The translations under genes and the position numbers were made by a program. Positions 63,924-64,000 of a stretch of 64,000 nt of DNA are shown here, piece by piece (position 1 is the stretch's first letter; each line of letters opens with the position of its first letter). The notes below the pieces were generated by a model. It ran no database searches. It was not told the origin of the DNA and saw nothing but the letters and a program-made list of their open reading frames with translations. Location: positions 47,822 to 111,821 of the forward strand of contig UCOA01000029.1 in assembly GCA_900474095.1 (NCBI GenBank), written 5' to 3'. Source of the DNA: Hyphomicrobiales bacterium (GTDB lineage: Bacteria > Pseudomonadota > Alphaproteobacteria > Rhizobiales > Rhizobiaceae).

Positions 63924-63956
63924 AAAAAGGGAGCTGCCGGCTCCCTTTTTTTCTTG
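63924..63956 (+). terminator. Intrinsic terminator of the Rieske operon
   Basis: AAAAAGGGAGC (63924-63934), loop TGCCG, GCTCCCTTTTT (63940-63950) and further T: perfect 11-bp stem with a U tract, 20 bp past the reductase stop. The remaining 44 bp of the window show nothing. Confidence 0.92.
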
Positions 63957-64000
63957 TCCTTCTCAGAAGCAGCCTCGTCCCTAGTAGATCACCACACTGC

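Noticed and set aside
1..64000. CRISPR arrays, insertion sequences, prophage genes, rRNA or tRNA genes
   Set aside because: No regularly spaced repeats, transposase/integrase motifs or RNA-gene signatures were recognised anywhere in the window.

Overview
The window is dense, high-GC bacterial chromosome-type DNA with short intergenic gaps, ATGA-type overlaps and good Shine-Dalgarno sites. Gene content points to an alphaproteobacterium of the Rhizobiales, most likely Rhizobiaceae: a DUF1127 protein, an SH3/DUF1236 periplasmic protein, GlxA-type AraC regulators, a GcvA-type LysR and a large ABC-transporter complement. The genus is not resolved. I see no rRNA, tRNA, CRISPR array, insertion sequence or phage gene.

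Layout. 1-2851: the end of a c-type cytochrome gene and an (alpha/alpha)6 glycoside hydrolase. 3166-9269: a spermidine/putrescine-type ABC transporter operon with an isochorismatase-fold hydrolase, then a MarR regulator and an MTAP/PNP-like phosphorylase; a perfect 24-bp palindrome precedes the operon. 10097-19842: a sulfur-scavenging operon with two flavin-dependent monooxygenases, an M20 deacylase, a GNAT acetyltransferase, a fused permease-ATPase with two tandem binding proteins, a third flavin monooxygenase and a DsbA/GST-kappa-fold protein. The set mirrors the acetylate-oxidise-deacetylate route for S-modified cysteines known from Bacillus subtilis. 19948-23275: a decayed PiT phosphate transporter remnant, a kinase-less KdpD-like membrane protein and a Kup K+ transporter. 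23375-28288: small membrane and envelope genes and an OafA-type acyltransferase. 28487-32305: the sulfate ABC operon sbp-cysT-cysW-cysA. 32652-44129: a lipoprotein, DUF924, an MscS-type channel, a dimethylglycine-dehydrogenase-like flavoprotein, two paralogous multi-receiver response regulators (one with GGDEF), a GlxA-type regulator and DUF1127.

44363-63956 is the most interesting part: an island for quaternary-amine (betaine) catabolism. It holds a close HpbD homologue (4-hydroxyproline betaine 2-epimerase), an MttB-superfamily methyltransferase without pyrrolysine and without a nearby corrinoid protein, two related D-amino-acid-oxidase-type flavoproteins, two DapA-superfamily lyases, an aldehyde dehydrogenase, a ProVWX-type uptake system, two short-chain dehydrogenases, and a Rieske oxygenase with its reductase resembling stachydrine/glycine-betaine demethylases. 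Four regulators (TetR, GntR-FCD, GlxA/AraC, LysR) are interspersed, and several candidate operators are visible. A plausible flow is betaine uptake, epimerisation, N-demethylation by the Rieske system and/or the MttB protein, flavin oxidation, DapA-type deamination/dehydration, and semialdehyde oxidation to a central metabolite. Substrate and step order are inference; HpbD and the Rieske pair are the firmest anchors.
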